A stretch of 64,000 nucleotides of DNA from Rufibacter radiotolerans (lineage in GTDB: Bacteria; Bacteroidota; Bacteroidia; Cytophagales; Hymenobacteraceae), in the NCBI RefSeq assembly GCF_001078055.1, contig NZ_CP010777.1:4679001-4743000 (forward strand). The letters are read 5' to 3'. The notes below the pieces were generated by a model. The model was not told the DNA's origin. It saw nothing but the letters and a program-made list of their open reading frames with translations, and made no database searches. Both the position numbers and the translations under genes were made by a program. This document shows positions 41,004-47,849 of this stretch, piece by piece. Each line of letters starts with the position of its first letter. The first letter of the stretch is position 1.

Positions 41004-41011
41004 TACCTTTG
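41004..41011 (+). promoter_or_regulatory. -7 box of era
   Basis: TACCTTTG fits TAnnTTTG. The implied start point leaves a leader of about 20 bases that contains the AGGAGG at 41026-41031. Confidence 0.6.
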
Positions 41012-41025
41012 CAAATTGTTTTAAA

Positions 41026-41031
41026 AGGAGG
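41026..41031 (+). promoter_or_regulatory. Shine-Dalgarno sequence of era
   Basis: A full AGGAGG lies 6 bases before the era ATG. This is unusual in this window, where almost no other gene has one. Confidence 0.6.
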
Positions 41032-41037
41032 AGAAAA

Positions 41038-41928
41038 ATGGCAGAGAAGCCACACAAAGCAGGGTTTGTAAGCATCATTGGCAAGCCCAACGTGGGTAAG
41101 TCTACTTTGATGAATGTGATGGTGGGCGAGAAACTTTCCATTATCACCTCCAAAGCCCAGACTACCCGCCACCGCATTATGGGTATCCTCAACTCAGAGG
41201 ATTTCCAGATTGTGTATTCAGACACCCCCGGCATCATCCAGCCCCAGTATGAACTGCATGAGTCTATGATGCGGTTCGTGCACGCCTCTTTAGAGGATGC
41301 AGACGTGATTCTGTTCGTGACAGATATCTATGAGAAGCATGATGAGAGCGAAGTGGTAGAGCGTCTGCGCAAAGCCAAGGCACCTATTCTGCTGCTCATC
41401 AACAAGATTGACCAGGCCACCCAGGAAGAAGTGGTAGCCAAAGTAGAGTACTGGAAAGAGCAGTTGCCGGCCCAGGAATACATGGCCATCTCGGCGCTGC
41501 ACAGCCAGGGCACGCCCGGGGTTTTCCAGAAGATTCTGGACCTGCTGCCGGAGCACCCGCCCTATTATCCAAAAGATGAACTAACTGACAAGCCCGAGCG
41601 TTTCTTTGCGGCCGAGATGATACGGGAGAAGATTTTCCTGAACTACAAAAAAGAGATTCCTTACAGCTGTGAAGTGGTGGTGGAAGAGTTCAAGGAAGAC
41701 GAGACCATCATTAGAATCCGCGCCGAGATAAGCGTGGAACGCAAAAGCCAGAAAGGCATTGTGATAGGAGACAAAGGCGCCGCCCTTAAGAAAGTAGGCA
41801 CCCAGGCCCGTCTGGACATGGAGGAGTTCTTCCAGAAAAAAGTGTTCCTGGATCTCTACGTACGCGTGAACGAAAACTGGCGCACTGACAAGCGCCTGCT
41901 GGACCGGTTCGGATATAATAGCATTTAG
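41038..41928 (+). CDS. era: GTPase Era
   Basis: The protein has 296 residues, the normal Era length. It binds the 3' end of 16S rRNA and helps mature the small ribosomal subunit. G-motifs are G1 IIGKPNVGKSTLMNV, G2 QTTRHR, G3 SDTPGI, G4 LLINKID and G5 ISALH. The C-terminal KH domain is present (VVVEEFKEDETIIRIRAEI, then GIVIGDKGAALKKVGTQAR with the GxxG loop). It lies 191 bases upstream of der on the same strand, and two ribosome-assembly GTPases in a row suggest shared control. Between them is a heptamer hairpin. Confidence 0.97.
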   Translation: MAEKPHKAGFVSIIGKPNVGKSTLMNVMVGEKLSIITSKAQTTRHRIMGILNSEDFQIVYSDTPGIIQPQYELHESMMRFVHASLEDADVILFVTDIYEKHDESEVVERLRKAKAPILLLINKIDQATQEEVVAKVEYWKEQLPAQEYMAISALHSQGTPGVFQKILDLLPEHPPYYPKDELTDKPERFFAAEMIREKIFLNYKKEIPYSCEVVVEEFKEDETIIRIRAEISVERKSQKGIVIGDKGAALKKVGTQARLDMEEFFQKKVFLDLYVRVNENWRTDKRLLDRFGYNSI

Positions 41929-41933
41929 AAAGA

Positions 41934-42009
41934 GACACAAGATATAAGACATAGGATACAAGACTGAGAGAAGAAAAAGTCTTATGTCATGCGTCTTACA
42001 TCTTGTATC
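41934..42009. repeat. 7-bp unit arrays (GAYRYAA type), inverted pair
   Basis: Forward units are GACACAA, GATATAA, GACATAG, GATACAA and GACTGAG (41934-41968). Reverse-strand units are GATACAA, GATGTAA, GACGCAT and GACATAA (41982-42009). The two arrays can pair into a long imperfect hairpin with a purine-rich loop. They start 6 bases after the era stop. Confidence 0.75.
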
Positions 42010-42064
42010 TGAAAGATAGTACCCTTTTAGCGGCGCCACGGAGGCGACACCGCAGGGCTTCACC

Positions 42065-42107
42065 CGCGTTTTGGGAGTGATTCTTAAAAAAGAGCCTCAA
42101 AACGCAC
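42065..42107. repeat. Dispersed palindrome, copy 22 (decayed)
   Basis: Outer arms CGCGTTTTG / CAAAACGC pair, but the inner arms (GGAGTGATTC and AAAAAAGAGCCT) have lost much of the match. It is 13 bases upstream of the der ATG. Confidence 0.55.
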
Positions 42108-42119
42108 ATTTCAATTGAT

Positions 42120-43433
42120 ATGGCACAAAATACAATCGCCATTGTAGGACGCCCCAACGTGGGCAAATCAACCTTGTTCAACCGCTTGGTAGGGGAGCGC
42201 AAAGCCATCATGGACAATGAGAGCGGCGTGACCCGTGACCGGCACTACGGCCATGGCAACTGGACAGGTAAATACTTCACCGTTATTGACACCGGCGGCT
42301 ACGTACGCGGGTCTGATGATATCTTTGAAGGCGAAATCAGGAAGCAGGTAGACCTGGCTATCAATGAGGCAGACGTGATTCTGTTCATGGTAGACGTAGA
42401 TGCCGGCGTAACGGGCCTGGATCAGGAGTTTGCCGATGTGCTGCGCCGCAGCAAAAAGCCTATTTACATTGTTGCCAACAAGGCAGACACCCACGCCCGC
42501 GGTCACCTGGCCGGTGAGTTTTACGCGCTGGGTTTTGAAGGCGAAATCTTCCCGGTTTCCAGCCAGAACGGTTCTGGTACCGGTGAGTTGCTAGACGCGG
42601 TGGTTTCCCACTTTAAGGAAGAAGGCATTGAGAACCCAGAGGCCGGTATTCCGCGCATTGCCGTGATTGGCCGCCCTAACGTGGGCAAGTCCTCTTTCGT
42701 GAACCTGCTGTTGGGCGAGGATAGAAACATTGTGACCGATATTGCCGGTACCACCCGTGACTCTATCCACTCACACTACAAAGCCTTCGGGAAGGAGTTT
42801 ATCATCATTGACACCGCCGGCCTTAGAAAGAAAAGCAAGGTGCATGAAGACATTGAGTTCTACTCGGTGCTACGCTCTATCAGAGCCCTGGAGGACAGTG
42901 ATATCTGCGTGATGATGCTGGACGCCACCCGCGGCATTGAGGCCCAGGATATGAATATCATCGGCTTAGCCGATAAGAACCGGAAGGGCCTGGTGATTCT
43001 GGTGAATAAATGGGATCTGGTGGAGAAGGAAACCAACACCGTGCGTGACATGGAGAAGGCTATTCTGGAGCGCATTGCCCCCATTGCGTATCCGCCTATC
43101 GTCTTCATTTCCGTGGAGAACAAGCAGCGGGTGCACAAGGCCATTGAGACCATTATTCAGGTGCATGAGAACCGGTCTATGAAAATCCCTACCTCCAAGC
43201 TGAATGATGCCATGCTCAAGGAGATTGAGCGCTATCCGCCGCCGTCCATTAAAGGGAAATTCGTCAAAATTAAATACGTGACCCAATTACCTACCAACAC
43301 GCCTACATTCGCCTTTTTCTGCAACTTACCGCAGTACATAAAAGAGTCGTACGCGCGCTTTTTGGAGAATAGGTTACGGGAACATTTTGGTTTTGAAGGA
43401 GTGCCTGTTAACTTAGTGTTCAGAAAAAAATAG
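42120..43433 (+). CDS. der: Ribosome assembly GTPase Der (EngA)
   Basis: The protein has 437 residues with two GTPase domains in tandem and a C-terminal KH-like domain, a layout unique to Der, which acts in 50S subunit maturation. Domain 1: GRPNVGKSTLFNRLVGERKA, DTGGY, NKAD. Domain 2: GRPNVGKSSFVNLLLGEDRN, DTAGLRKK, NKWD. The KH-like end runs through KFVKIKYVTQLPTNTPTFAF and ESYARFLENRLREHFGFEGV. All nucleotide-binding motifs are intact. It follows era, and the intervening repeats suggest that the two are transcribed separately or with a processing point between them. Confidence 0.97.
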   Translation: MAQNTIAIVGRPNVGKSTLFNRLVGERKAIMDNESGVTRDRHYGHGNWTGKYFTVIDTGGYVRGSDDIFEGEIRKQVDLAINEADVILFMVDVDAGVTGLDQEFADVLRRSKKPIYIVANKADTHARGHLAGEFYALGFEGEIFPVSSQNGSGTGELLDAVVSHFKEEGIENPEAGIPRIAVIGRPNVGKSSFVNLLLGEDRNIVTDIAGTTRDSIHSHYKAFGKEFIIIDTAGLRKKSKVHEDIEFYSVLRSIRALEDSDICVMMLDATRGIEAQDMNIIGLADKNRKGLVILVNKWDLVEKETNTVRDMEKAILERIAPIAYPPIVFISVENKQRVHKAIETIIQVHENRSMKIPTSKLNDAMLKEIERYPPPSIKGKFVKIKYVTQLPTNTPTFAFFCNLPQYIKESYARFLENRLREHFGFEGVPVNLVFRKK

Positions 43434-43498
43434 GTTCGGCCTGGTTTTTTCTTTTCCAAGACCTTACACGCTCCACCCTTTACCCCTTTATTAACATC

Positions 43499-43699
43499 AT
43501 GAGGACTATTTTAACGTTAATTGCAGCGGCGGGCTTTATGGCTTTTACTGCCTGTGATTCTAAGAAAGCAGATGAGGCGTCTGCTTCCACTACCACAGAG
43601 GAAGCTATTAACGCCACAGACATAGCTGAAACAACTGCTTCTCCCATTGATACCCAAGGGGTTTTGGTAGATACACTTGCTACAGATTCTATTAAGTAG
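43499..43699 (+). CDS. Very small lipoprotein A
   Basis: The protein has 66 residues: a lipoprotein signal with lipobox FTAC (MRTILTLIAAAGFMAFTACD) and a mature acidic tail of about 48 residues rich in Thr, Ala, Ser and Glu, with no cysteine beyond the lipidated one. It is probably anchored in the envelope and disordered. It is the first of three similar small lipoprotein genes in 900 bases. I do not recognise a family. The neighbours show the same signal layout and a CDS-K motif after the lipid Cys. Confidence 0.6.
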   Translation: MRTILTLIAAAGFMAFTACDSKKADEASASTTTEEAINATDIAETTASPIDTQGVLVDTLATDSIK

Positions 43700-43734
43700 T
43701 TACCAAGCCGGCAGAATGTGCCGGTGTTATTCTT

Positions 43735-43781
43735 AAAAGCGCGGAATAGGCTTGCCTAAGGTGAGTTTGTTCTGCGCTTTT
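43735..43781 (+). terminator. Hairpin after small lipoprotein A
   Basis: The stem AAAAGCGCGGAA / TTCTGCGCTTTT has one G:T pair and a 23-base loop, followed by GTGTG rather than a T run, so it is a moderate candidate. Confidence 0.55.
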
Positions 43782-43937
43782 GTGTGAATTAAAGGAACTT
43801 GTTGCATAATTTGTATATCTATGGAAGAAAATATATCCATTCTTCCATGCTTGCGTACAAGACTCCATAAACCTTAAAAAGCCATATTTACTCTGGGCCT
43901 TTTAGGGAAGTTGAATAAAATGCTTGAAAAAATAACC

Positions 43938-44132
43938 ATGAAAAAGACGCTGTTTCTCTCTGCTTTGCTTGCCGGTGTTCTGGGCTTTACCGCCTGTGAC
44001 TCCAAGACTGAAAACAAAATGGAAGAGCAAGCTGAGATTGTGGAAACCCACGCTGAAATGGCCGGTGACACTGCGTTAGCGCGGGAAGCCAGACAAGTCA
44101 AAGATAGCATTGACGAAGTGGACCCAAAATAA
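43938..44132 (+). CDS. Very small lipoprotein B
   Basis: From the ATG at 43938 (MKKTLFLSALLAGVLGFTAC) the protein has 64 residues with lipobox FTAC. The mature part is acidic and helical (ENKMEEQAEIVETHAEMAGD) and ends DSIDEVDPK. Small lipoprotein C has the same MKKTLF start and a DSVDAVDPK end, so B and C are paralogues. An earlier in-frame ATG at 43911 would add nine residues in front of the signal and is not preferred. The function is unknown; a periplasmic or surface coiled-coil linker is one guess. Confidence 0.65.
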   Translation: MKKTLFLSALLAGVLGFTACDSKTENKMEEQAEIVETHAEMAGDTALAREARQVKDSIDEVDPK

Positions 44133-44207
44133 GTGCGGTGTTCTATATAATAGAATGCTATTTTTTGAGTATCTTAAATTGTTTTTAAATCCCTACAAAA
44201 TAAAACT

Positions 44208-44402
44208 ATGAAAAAGACATTGTTTGTAATGGCCTTAGCTGCCGGTATGATGAGTTTCGCTTCTTGTGATTCTGCCAAAGAAAACCAACAAGAAGAAAAA
44301 GCAGAGCAAATGGAAGATGTAGCTGATGATGCTGACAACCCTGCTGCTGAAGAAGCTGCTGAAGAACTGGAAGACAGCGTTGATGCTGTTGATCCTAAAT
44401 AA
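44208..44402 (+). CDS. Very small lipoprotein C
   Basis: The protein has 64 residues: MKKTLFVMALAAGMMSFASC with lipobox FASC, then CDSAKENQQEEKAEQ and a highly acidic helix (MEDVADDADNPAAEEAAEEL), closing with DSVDAVDPK. It is the closest relative of small lipoprotein B in start, lipobox context and last nine residues, with the middle freely changed. The net charge is strongly negative. It ends the three-gene group and is followed by a strong terminator. Confidence 0.65.
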   Translation: MKKTLFVMALAAGMMSFASCDSAKENQQEEKAEQMEDVADDADNPAAEEAAEELEDSVDAVDPK

Positions 44403-44417
44403 GCCAACTACAAGTTT

Positions 44418-44457
44418 AAAAAAGAAGGGGCGTCCAATTGGGCGCCCCTTCTTTTTT
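44418..44457 (+). terminator. Terminator of the small lipoprotein group
   Basis: The 15-bp stem AAAAAAGAAGGGGCG / CGCCCCTTCTTTTTT has a 10-base loop, followed by T. Confidence 0.9.
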
Positions 44458-44503
44458 TGCTTAACCGGGTAGCCTGGGAGCGCCTGCCGGGAATTGGGGT
44501 GAT

Positions 44504-44544
44504 ACGTTTTGAGGCTATTTTAAGGAAAACAGCCTCAAAACGCA
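44504..44544. repeat. Dispersed palindrome, copy 23
   Basis: The arms ACGTTTTGAGGCTATTTT and GAAAACAGCCTCAAAACG pair with one mismatch; both sides have the GAGGC/GCCTC core. It touches the 3' end of the 44547 gene. Confidence 0.82.
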
Positions 44545-44546
44545 GA

Positions 44547-45116
44547 CTAAGCGCCTAGCCGCCGCTGTATGAGCCGGTCTACCAGCATGTAAAGCTGGGG
44601 CGGGGCAAGCGTGCGCCACGGGATCTTGTCCAGGTCACCCCCGAAGTTGATGTAATAATCCAGGTTGAACTGCTGCATCTCCTGCACCACAAAGTCCTGG
44701 AACCCAATGGCGGCAATCCAGCCTTCTTCCACGTCTTCAAACCATTCCTCATAGTAAGAATCATCTGAGCCGTGAAAGTTGAAGACATTCTCTCCTATGA
44801 GAATATAGTGGTTAATGCCCTCGCCCACCATCAGATCCAGGATATTGCGCTTCAGGCTCATGATGTCATTGTGGAGCGTGTCATTCCACTCGCCAATGAA
44901 TTCAATGATGGCGTAGCCCTCGTTATAGTCTGCGTACAGAATCTTAAGGAACAGCGTCTCAGAGTCCATGTCATCCCACTGCGGATGGATGTAGTAGCCG
45001 TAAATGGTATTCATGTACTCCAATTCATTGTACTCCGCGCCGTACAGCGGCGAGCGCTCATCCTCAGAGGCAGAATAGGCTTCAATCCAGTTATAAAAGG
45101 GTTCTATGGTATGCAT
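44547..45116 (-). CDS. Hypothetical acidic cytoplasmic protein
   Basis: From the ATG at 45116 (MHTIEPFYNWIEAYSASEDE) the protein has 189 residues. It is acidic and aromatic-rich (DDSYYEEWFEDVEEGWIAAI, QQFNLDYYINFGGDLDKIPW), with no signal or membrane segment. The run NEGYAIIEFIGEWNDTLHND followed by NHYILIGENVFNFHGSDDSY suggests an alpha/beta fold with parallel strands. I do not recognise a named family. A longer reading frame upstream (to 45329) covers a terminator and a palindrome and is clearly not coding. It is a single-gene unit. Confidence 0.7.
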   Translation of the reverse strand: MHTIEPFYNWIEAYSASEDERSPLYGAEYNELEYMNTIYGYYIHPQWDDMDSETLFLKILYADYNEGYAIIEFIGEWNDTLHNDIMSLKRNILDLMVGEGINHYILIGENVFNFHGSDDSYYEEWFEDVEEGWIAAIGFQDFVVQEMQQFNLDYYINFGGDLDKIPWRTLAPPQLYMLVDRLIQRRLGA

Positions 45117-45177
45117 GGTAAAATAAAATAGCTGGAAAAGAAGTAACGGAGAAACTGGCCGGCGGGATGAGGGAACG

Positions 45178-45222
45178 GCATAAAAAAAGATCCGCCCGTT
45201 AGAGGCGAATCTTTTTTTATGC
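45178..45222 (-). terminator. Terminator of the murQ transcript
   Basis: The 19-bp stem GCATAAAAAAAGATCCGCC / GGCGAATCTTTTTTTATGC has one mismatch and an A/T run on each side. It ends the murQ unit, and possibly also acts upstream of the 44547 gene. Confidence 0.85.
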
Positions 45223-45263
45223 GCGTTTCGAGCCTGTTTTCCGGAAAACGGCCCCGAAACGGG
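45223..45263. repeat. Dispersed palindrome, copy 24
   Basis: The arms GCGTTTCGAGCCTGTTTTCC and GGAAAACGGCCCCGAAACG pair with two mismatches; TCGA/CGAA-type changes appear on both sides. It lies directly past the murQ stop. Confidence 0.75.
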
Positions 45264-45267
45264 AAAT

Positions 45268-46074
45268 CTATTGATTGTAATACGAGGTGATGGCGGCGCG
45301 CACGCTGCCGTGCAGGTCCAGCAGTTCACGGGCTTTCTCTTCAGAGATGTTCAGCTCGTCCATGATCATGCGGGTACCGCGGTCCACCAGTTTGTAGTTG
45401 GTGAGCTGCATGTCTATCATCTTGTTGCCTTTCACCTTGCCCAGTTGAATCATAACCGAGGTGGTGAGCATATTCAACGCCAACTTCTGGCCGGTGCCGG
45501 CTTTCATGCGGGTGCTGCCGGTCAAGAACTCAGGGCCGGTAACTACCTCAACTGGGAACTTGGCCACGGCCGCTACTTTGCTGTCTGCGTTGCAGACTAC
45601 GCAGCCGGTGGTGATGCCCCGGTCATTGCAGGCCTGCAGGCCGCCAATCACATAGGGTGTACGGCCCGAGGCGGCAATGCCTACCACCACGTCTTTCTCG
45701 TTTACGCCATAGGCATCCAGGTCTCTGATGGCTTGCTGGTCATCGTCTTCGGCAAACTCCACGGCCCTTCTAATGGCGGTATCGCCACCGGCCATAATGC
45801 CAATGACCATGTCAAAGGGCACGCCAAAGGTAGGGGGGCACTCAGAGGCATCTAACACGCCCAGCCTACCGCTGGTGCCGGCGCCAATGTAAAACAGGCG
45901 GCCGCCTTCGCGCATTTTGGCTACTACCGCGGCTACCAGCTTCTCTAACTGCGGAATGGCTTTTTCCACGGCCAGGGGCACCGTTTTGTCTTCTTTGTTG
46001 ATGTTGGTAAGGAGTTCATGCACGCTCATCTTTTCCAGATGGTCATAGTGCGAGGCGGTTTCAGTTGTACTCAT
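45268..46074 (-). CDS. murQ: N-acetylmuramic acid 6-phosphate etherase
   Basis: The protein has 268 residues. It removes the lactyl ether from MurNAc-6-phosphate to give GlcNAc-6-phosphate, a step in peptidoglycan recycling. The SIS domain signature is clear: RLFYIGAGTSGRLGVLDASE, CPPTFGVPFDMVIGIMAGGD, VVVGIAASGRTPYVIGGLQA, and STRMKAGTGQKLALNMLTTS. The catalytic Glu is expected in DASECPPT. Its start overlaps the last 4 bases of the upstream kinase gene (ATGA-type overlap), so the two are translated together. The length is slightly shorter than E. coli MurQ (298). Confidence 0.96.
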   Translation of the reverse strand: MSTTETASHYDHLEKMSVHELLTNINKEDKTVPLAVEKAIPQLEKLVAAVVAKMREGGRLFYIGAGTSGRLGVLDASECPPTFGVPFDMVIGIMAGGDTAIRRAVEFAEDDDQQAIRDLDAYGVNEKDVVVGIAASGRTPYVIGGLQACNDRGITTGCVVCNADSKVAAVAKFPVEVVTGPEFLTGSTRMKAGTGQKLALNMLTTSVMIQLGKVKGNKMIDMQLTNYKLVDRGTRMIMDELNISEEKARELLDLHGSVRAAITSYYNQ

Positions 46075-46922
46075 AGGGTAAGTTTTTGCTGATGATACTG
46101 GCTAAGCCCCTCAATGGGACTTTCTAAGATAGTGCATACGGTGACGCCGTATTGTTTGGCTACCGTACGCAGAATGTCTCTGAAATAATAGGCAATGGAG
46201 CCTACAAAGTGGGTTTCTTTCTTCTGATAGTCTGGGTATTTGATCACGGCCTTCTCAAAGAAATCGCCCAGACATTTGCAGATCATCTGGTAGATGAAGG
46301 GGTGGTCGCGGTGGTCTGAGAGGAAACGGGCAAAACCCGCCATGTACCGGTTGGGGTAAGGCTTGCGGTACACGTTGTCTACTATCTCATCACGGTTAGT
46401 ATGGTAGCGCTCCTCAAAGGCCTGGTGCAGGTCTGGGGGTAACTCCTGGTTCAGGAACGCCTGCACAATGTGCTTGCCCATGTACCCGCCGCTGCCCTCA
46501 TCACCCAAGATAAAGCCCAGATTGGGGAGGTTCTGCACAATCTTTTCGCCATCATACAGGCAGGAGTTGGAGCCGGTGCCCAGGATACAGGCAATGCCCT
46601 CTTTGTGGCCACAAAGCGCCCGGGCGGCGGCTTCCAGGTCATGGTGTACGTGTGCCTGGGCGGAAGGGAACACCTCCAGCAGCGCGGCCGCTACAATGTC
46701 CTGCTTGTCTTTGGCACTACAGCCCGCGCCGTAGAAGTAAACCTCCTGGGGAGTAGCACCGGGCAATTGCGGCAGCAGGCTGTCTTTGAGGGTTTGGGCA
46801 ATCTCAGGGGTATTCTGGTAGTAGGGGTTGAACCCCACGGTGAGGGCCTGGGCCACTTCGCCCTGGGCGTTTAAGAGGCGCCAGGCGGTTTTCGTTGAGC
46901 CACTGTCGGCAATAAGGATCAT
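46071..46922 (-). CDS. BadF/BadG-type sugar kinase (N-acetylhexosamine kinase-like)
   Basis: The protein has 283 residues. The ASKHA ATPase fold shows phosphate-1 (LIADSGSTKTAWRLL), phosphate-2 (IACILGTGSNSCLYDGEKIV), and a Gly-rich FILGDEGSGGYMGKHIVQAF. That matches the GlcNAc-kinase/BadF group. The gene overlaps murQ, so the likely job is phosphorylating an amino sugar from cell-wall turnover (GlcNAc or MurNAc) to the 6-phosphate. An AnmK-type kinase would have a different layout. It is cytoplasmic. The specific substrate is inference from neighbourhood. Confidence 0.88.
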   Translation of the reverse strand: MILIADSGSTKTAWRLLNAQGEVAQALTVGFNPYYQNTPEIAQTLKDSLLPQLPGATPQEVYFYGAGCSAKDKQDIVAAALLEVFPSAQAHVHHDLEAAARALCGHKEGIACILGTGSNSCLYDGEKIVQNLPNLGFILGDEGSGGYMGKHIVQAFLNQELPPDLHQAFEERYHTNRDEIVDNVYRKPYPNRYMAGFARFLSDHRDHPFIYQMICKCLGDFFEKAVIKYPDYQKKETHFVGSIAYYFRDILRTVAKQYGVTVCTILESPIEGLSQYHQQKLTL

Positions 46923-46977
46923 AAGCGGGCGGGGAAAGAAACGGCCTCAAATCTCTGAAAATCTGCCCAAAGAAGCC

Positions 46978-47211
46978 CTATTTTTTTAAGATTCCTATTA
47001 CGGTGAACTTGTCAAACACATATTCAGTGTGCGGTGCGTCCTTCAGTTCCTCCGTTAGGTCCTGGCCGGCCCAGTGCTCATAGTGGTTTCCCCGGCGCCA
47101 CAACCGTGATTTGGTCACATCATAAATCTCCCCCTTGTAGGCGACCCAAATCTCATCACGGTCCTGTCCGTTACGGAGGGCTAGCTGGGAGCGGGTGTAT
47201 TCTGGTAGCAT
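46978..47211 (-). CDS. Cytochrome b5-like haem/steroid-binding domain protein
   Basis: The protein has 77 residues, a single domain: LPEYTRSQLALRNGQDRDEI, then WVAYKGEIYDVTKSRLWRRG, NHYEHWAGQDLTEELKDAPH and TEYVFDKFTVIGILKK. The layout (VAYKGEIYDVT, then W..G.H...AGQDLT and a late PH) matches the cytochrome b5-like fold of small bacterial proteins. The classical HPGG is replaced by RGNHYEHWAG; two His (in NHYEH and APH) could ligate haem, but this is not certain. No signal peptide is present. Its start codon abuts an 8-bp tandem array (47211-47250). The function is unknown. Confidence 0.82.
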   Translation of the reverse strand: MLPEYTRSQLALRNGQDRDEIWVAYKGEIYDVTKSRLWRRGNHYEHWAGQDLTEELKDAPHTEYVFDKFTVIGILKK

Positions 47212-47250
47212 TGAGTGAATGAGAGATTGAGTGATTGAGAGAATGAAGAA
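47211..47250. repeat. 8-bp tandem array (WTGAGWGA)
   Basis: The five units are TTGAGTGA, ATGAGAGA, TTGAGTGA, TTGAGAGA and ATGAAGAA, without gaps. The first base overlaps the cytochrome b5-like gene's start codon. Confidence 0.75.
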
Positions 47251-47299
47251 CGGGAAAAATTATTTTGAAGTGTTTTTTCTGGCTTTGTCGTCTTATACC

Positions 47300-47336
47300 C
47301 CTCCTTTGACATCCTGGAAGGATCTCGGTGGCGAAC
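47300..47336. repeat. 37-bp terminal inverted repeat, left (GIY-YIG element)
   Basis: The arm includes ATCCTGGAAGGATCTCGGTG and matches the complement of 47656-47692 at 35 of 37 positions. It ends 6 bases before the stop of the nuclease gene. Its inner segment TCCTGGAAGGA is itself a small palindrome. Confidence 0.9.
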
Positions 47337-47342
47337 GGTAGT

Positions 47343-47639
47343 TCAGTCGACTACCTTCAGGAACAGCATCCTAGGGTTCAAGCTTTTAATCAAGGCCACT
47401 TTCTCCTCCTTACTCATCAGCTTCAGCTCCTTTTCGGTGTCAATGGCGTGCTGTACGTAAGTGAAGCGTTCATAGTACAACAGTTTGTAACAGTAATACC
47501 TCCCGGCGAACGTCTCGGGCTTTCCGCGGTTCTCCCGGTGCTCAACCAACCTGCGTTGCAGGTCATTGGTGATTCCCACGTAGAAAACGGTCTTCGTCGG
47601 GTTCGACGTGATGTAGACGAAGTAGTTATGCTGTTTCAC
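47343..47639 (-). CDS. GIY-YIG nuclease, single domain
   Basis: The protein has 98 residues. The fold signature is clear: NYFVYITSNPTKTVFYVGIT (GIY-YIG as VYI-YVG), NDLQRRLVEHRENRGKPETF with the catalytic Arg, and YYCYKLLYYERFTYVQHAID with the metal-binding Glu in the later TEKELK. Such single-domain proteins resemble UvrC-type and endonuclease-type members; many bacterial ones have no known substrate. The gene is tightly bracketed by a 37-bp inverted repeat: 6 bases after the stop and 16 before the start. This suggests that gene and repeats move or are kept as one 393-base unit (47300-47692). No other gene fits inside. Confidence 0.9.
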   Translation of the reverse strand: MKQHNYFVYITSNPTKTVFYVGITNDLQRRLVEHRENRGKPETFAGRYYCYKLLYYERFTYVQHAIDTEKELKLMSKEEKVALIKSLNPRMLFLKVVD

Positions 47640-47655
47640 CGCTGCTGCCTGTCTA

Positions 47656-47692
47656 GTTCGCCACCGAGATCCTTCCAGGATGACAAAAGAGG
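47656..47692. repeat. 37-bp terminal inverted repeat, right (GIY-YIG element)
   Basis: The complement of 47300-47336 with two mismatches. It lies 16 bases upstream of the nuclease start codon. Confidence 0.9.
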
Positions 47693-47814
47693 AAGGATGC
47701 TTGACAGAAAAGCAGTGGGAGTTGGAAAGGCCTTAAAAGATGTTTTCCTAATAACAGCCCCATTGCCCTGTAGACCTTTTTACCCATATTTCATTAAGAA
47801 TTCTTCTTAAAAAT

Positions 47815-47846
47815 AGCACATCAGCACATTTCCAAATTAGCACATT
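47815..47846. repeat. AATGTGCTRATT word repeat, reverse copies
   Basis: On the reverse strand the words AATGTGCTAATT and AAATGTGCTGATGTGCT follow each other. It lies directly downstream of the arginase-fold gene and matches the repeat at 9069-9098. Confidence 0.55.
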
Positions 47847-47849
47847 CAA

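Larger units (their letters stand above)
40642..41037. other. Divergent gap between hemH and era
   Basis: It holds the hemH -7 box (40660-40667), a dispersed palindrome (40739-40779), and the era -7 box with a strong Shine-Dalgarno sequence (41004-41031). The AT-rich middle shows no gene. Confidence 0.65.

Noticed and set aside
45117..45329. Upstream extension of the 44547 gene
   Set aside because: It crosses the murQ terminator and a dispersed palindrome and runs into murQ; the internal ATG at 45116 begins the sensible protein.
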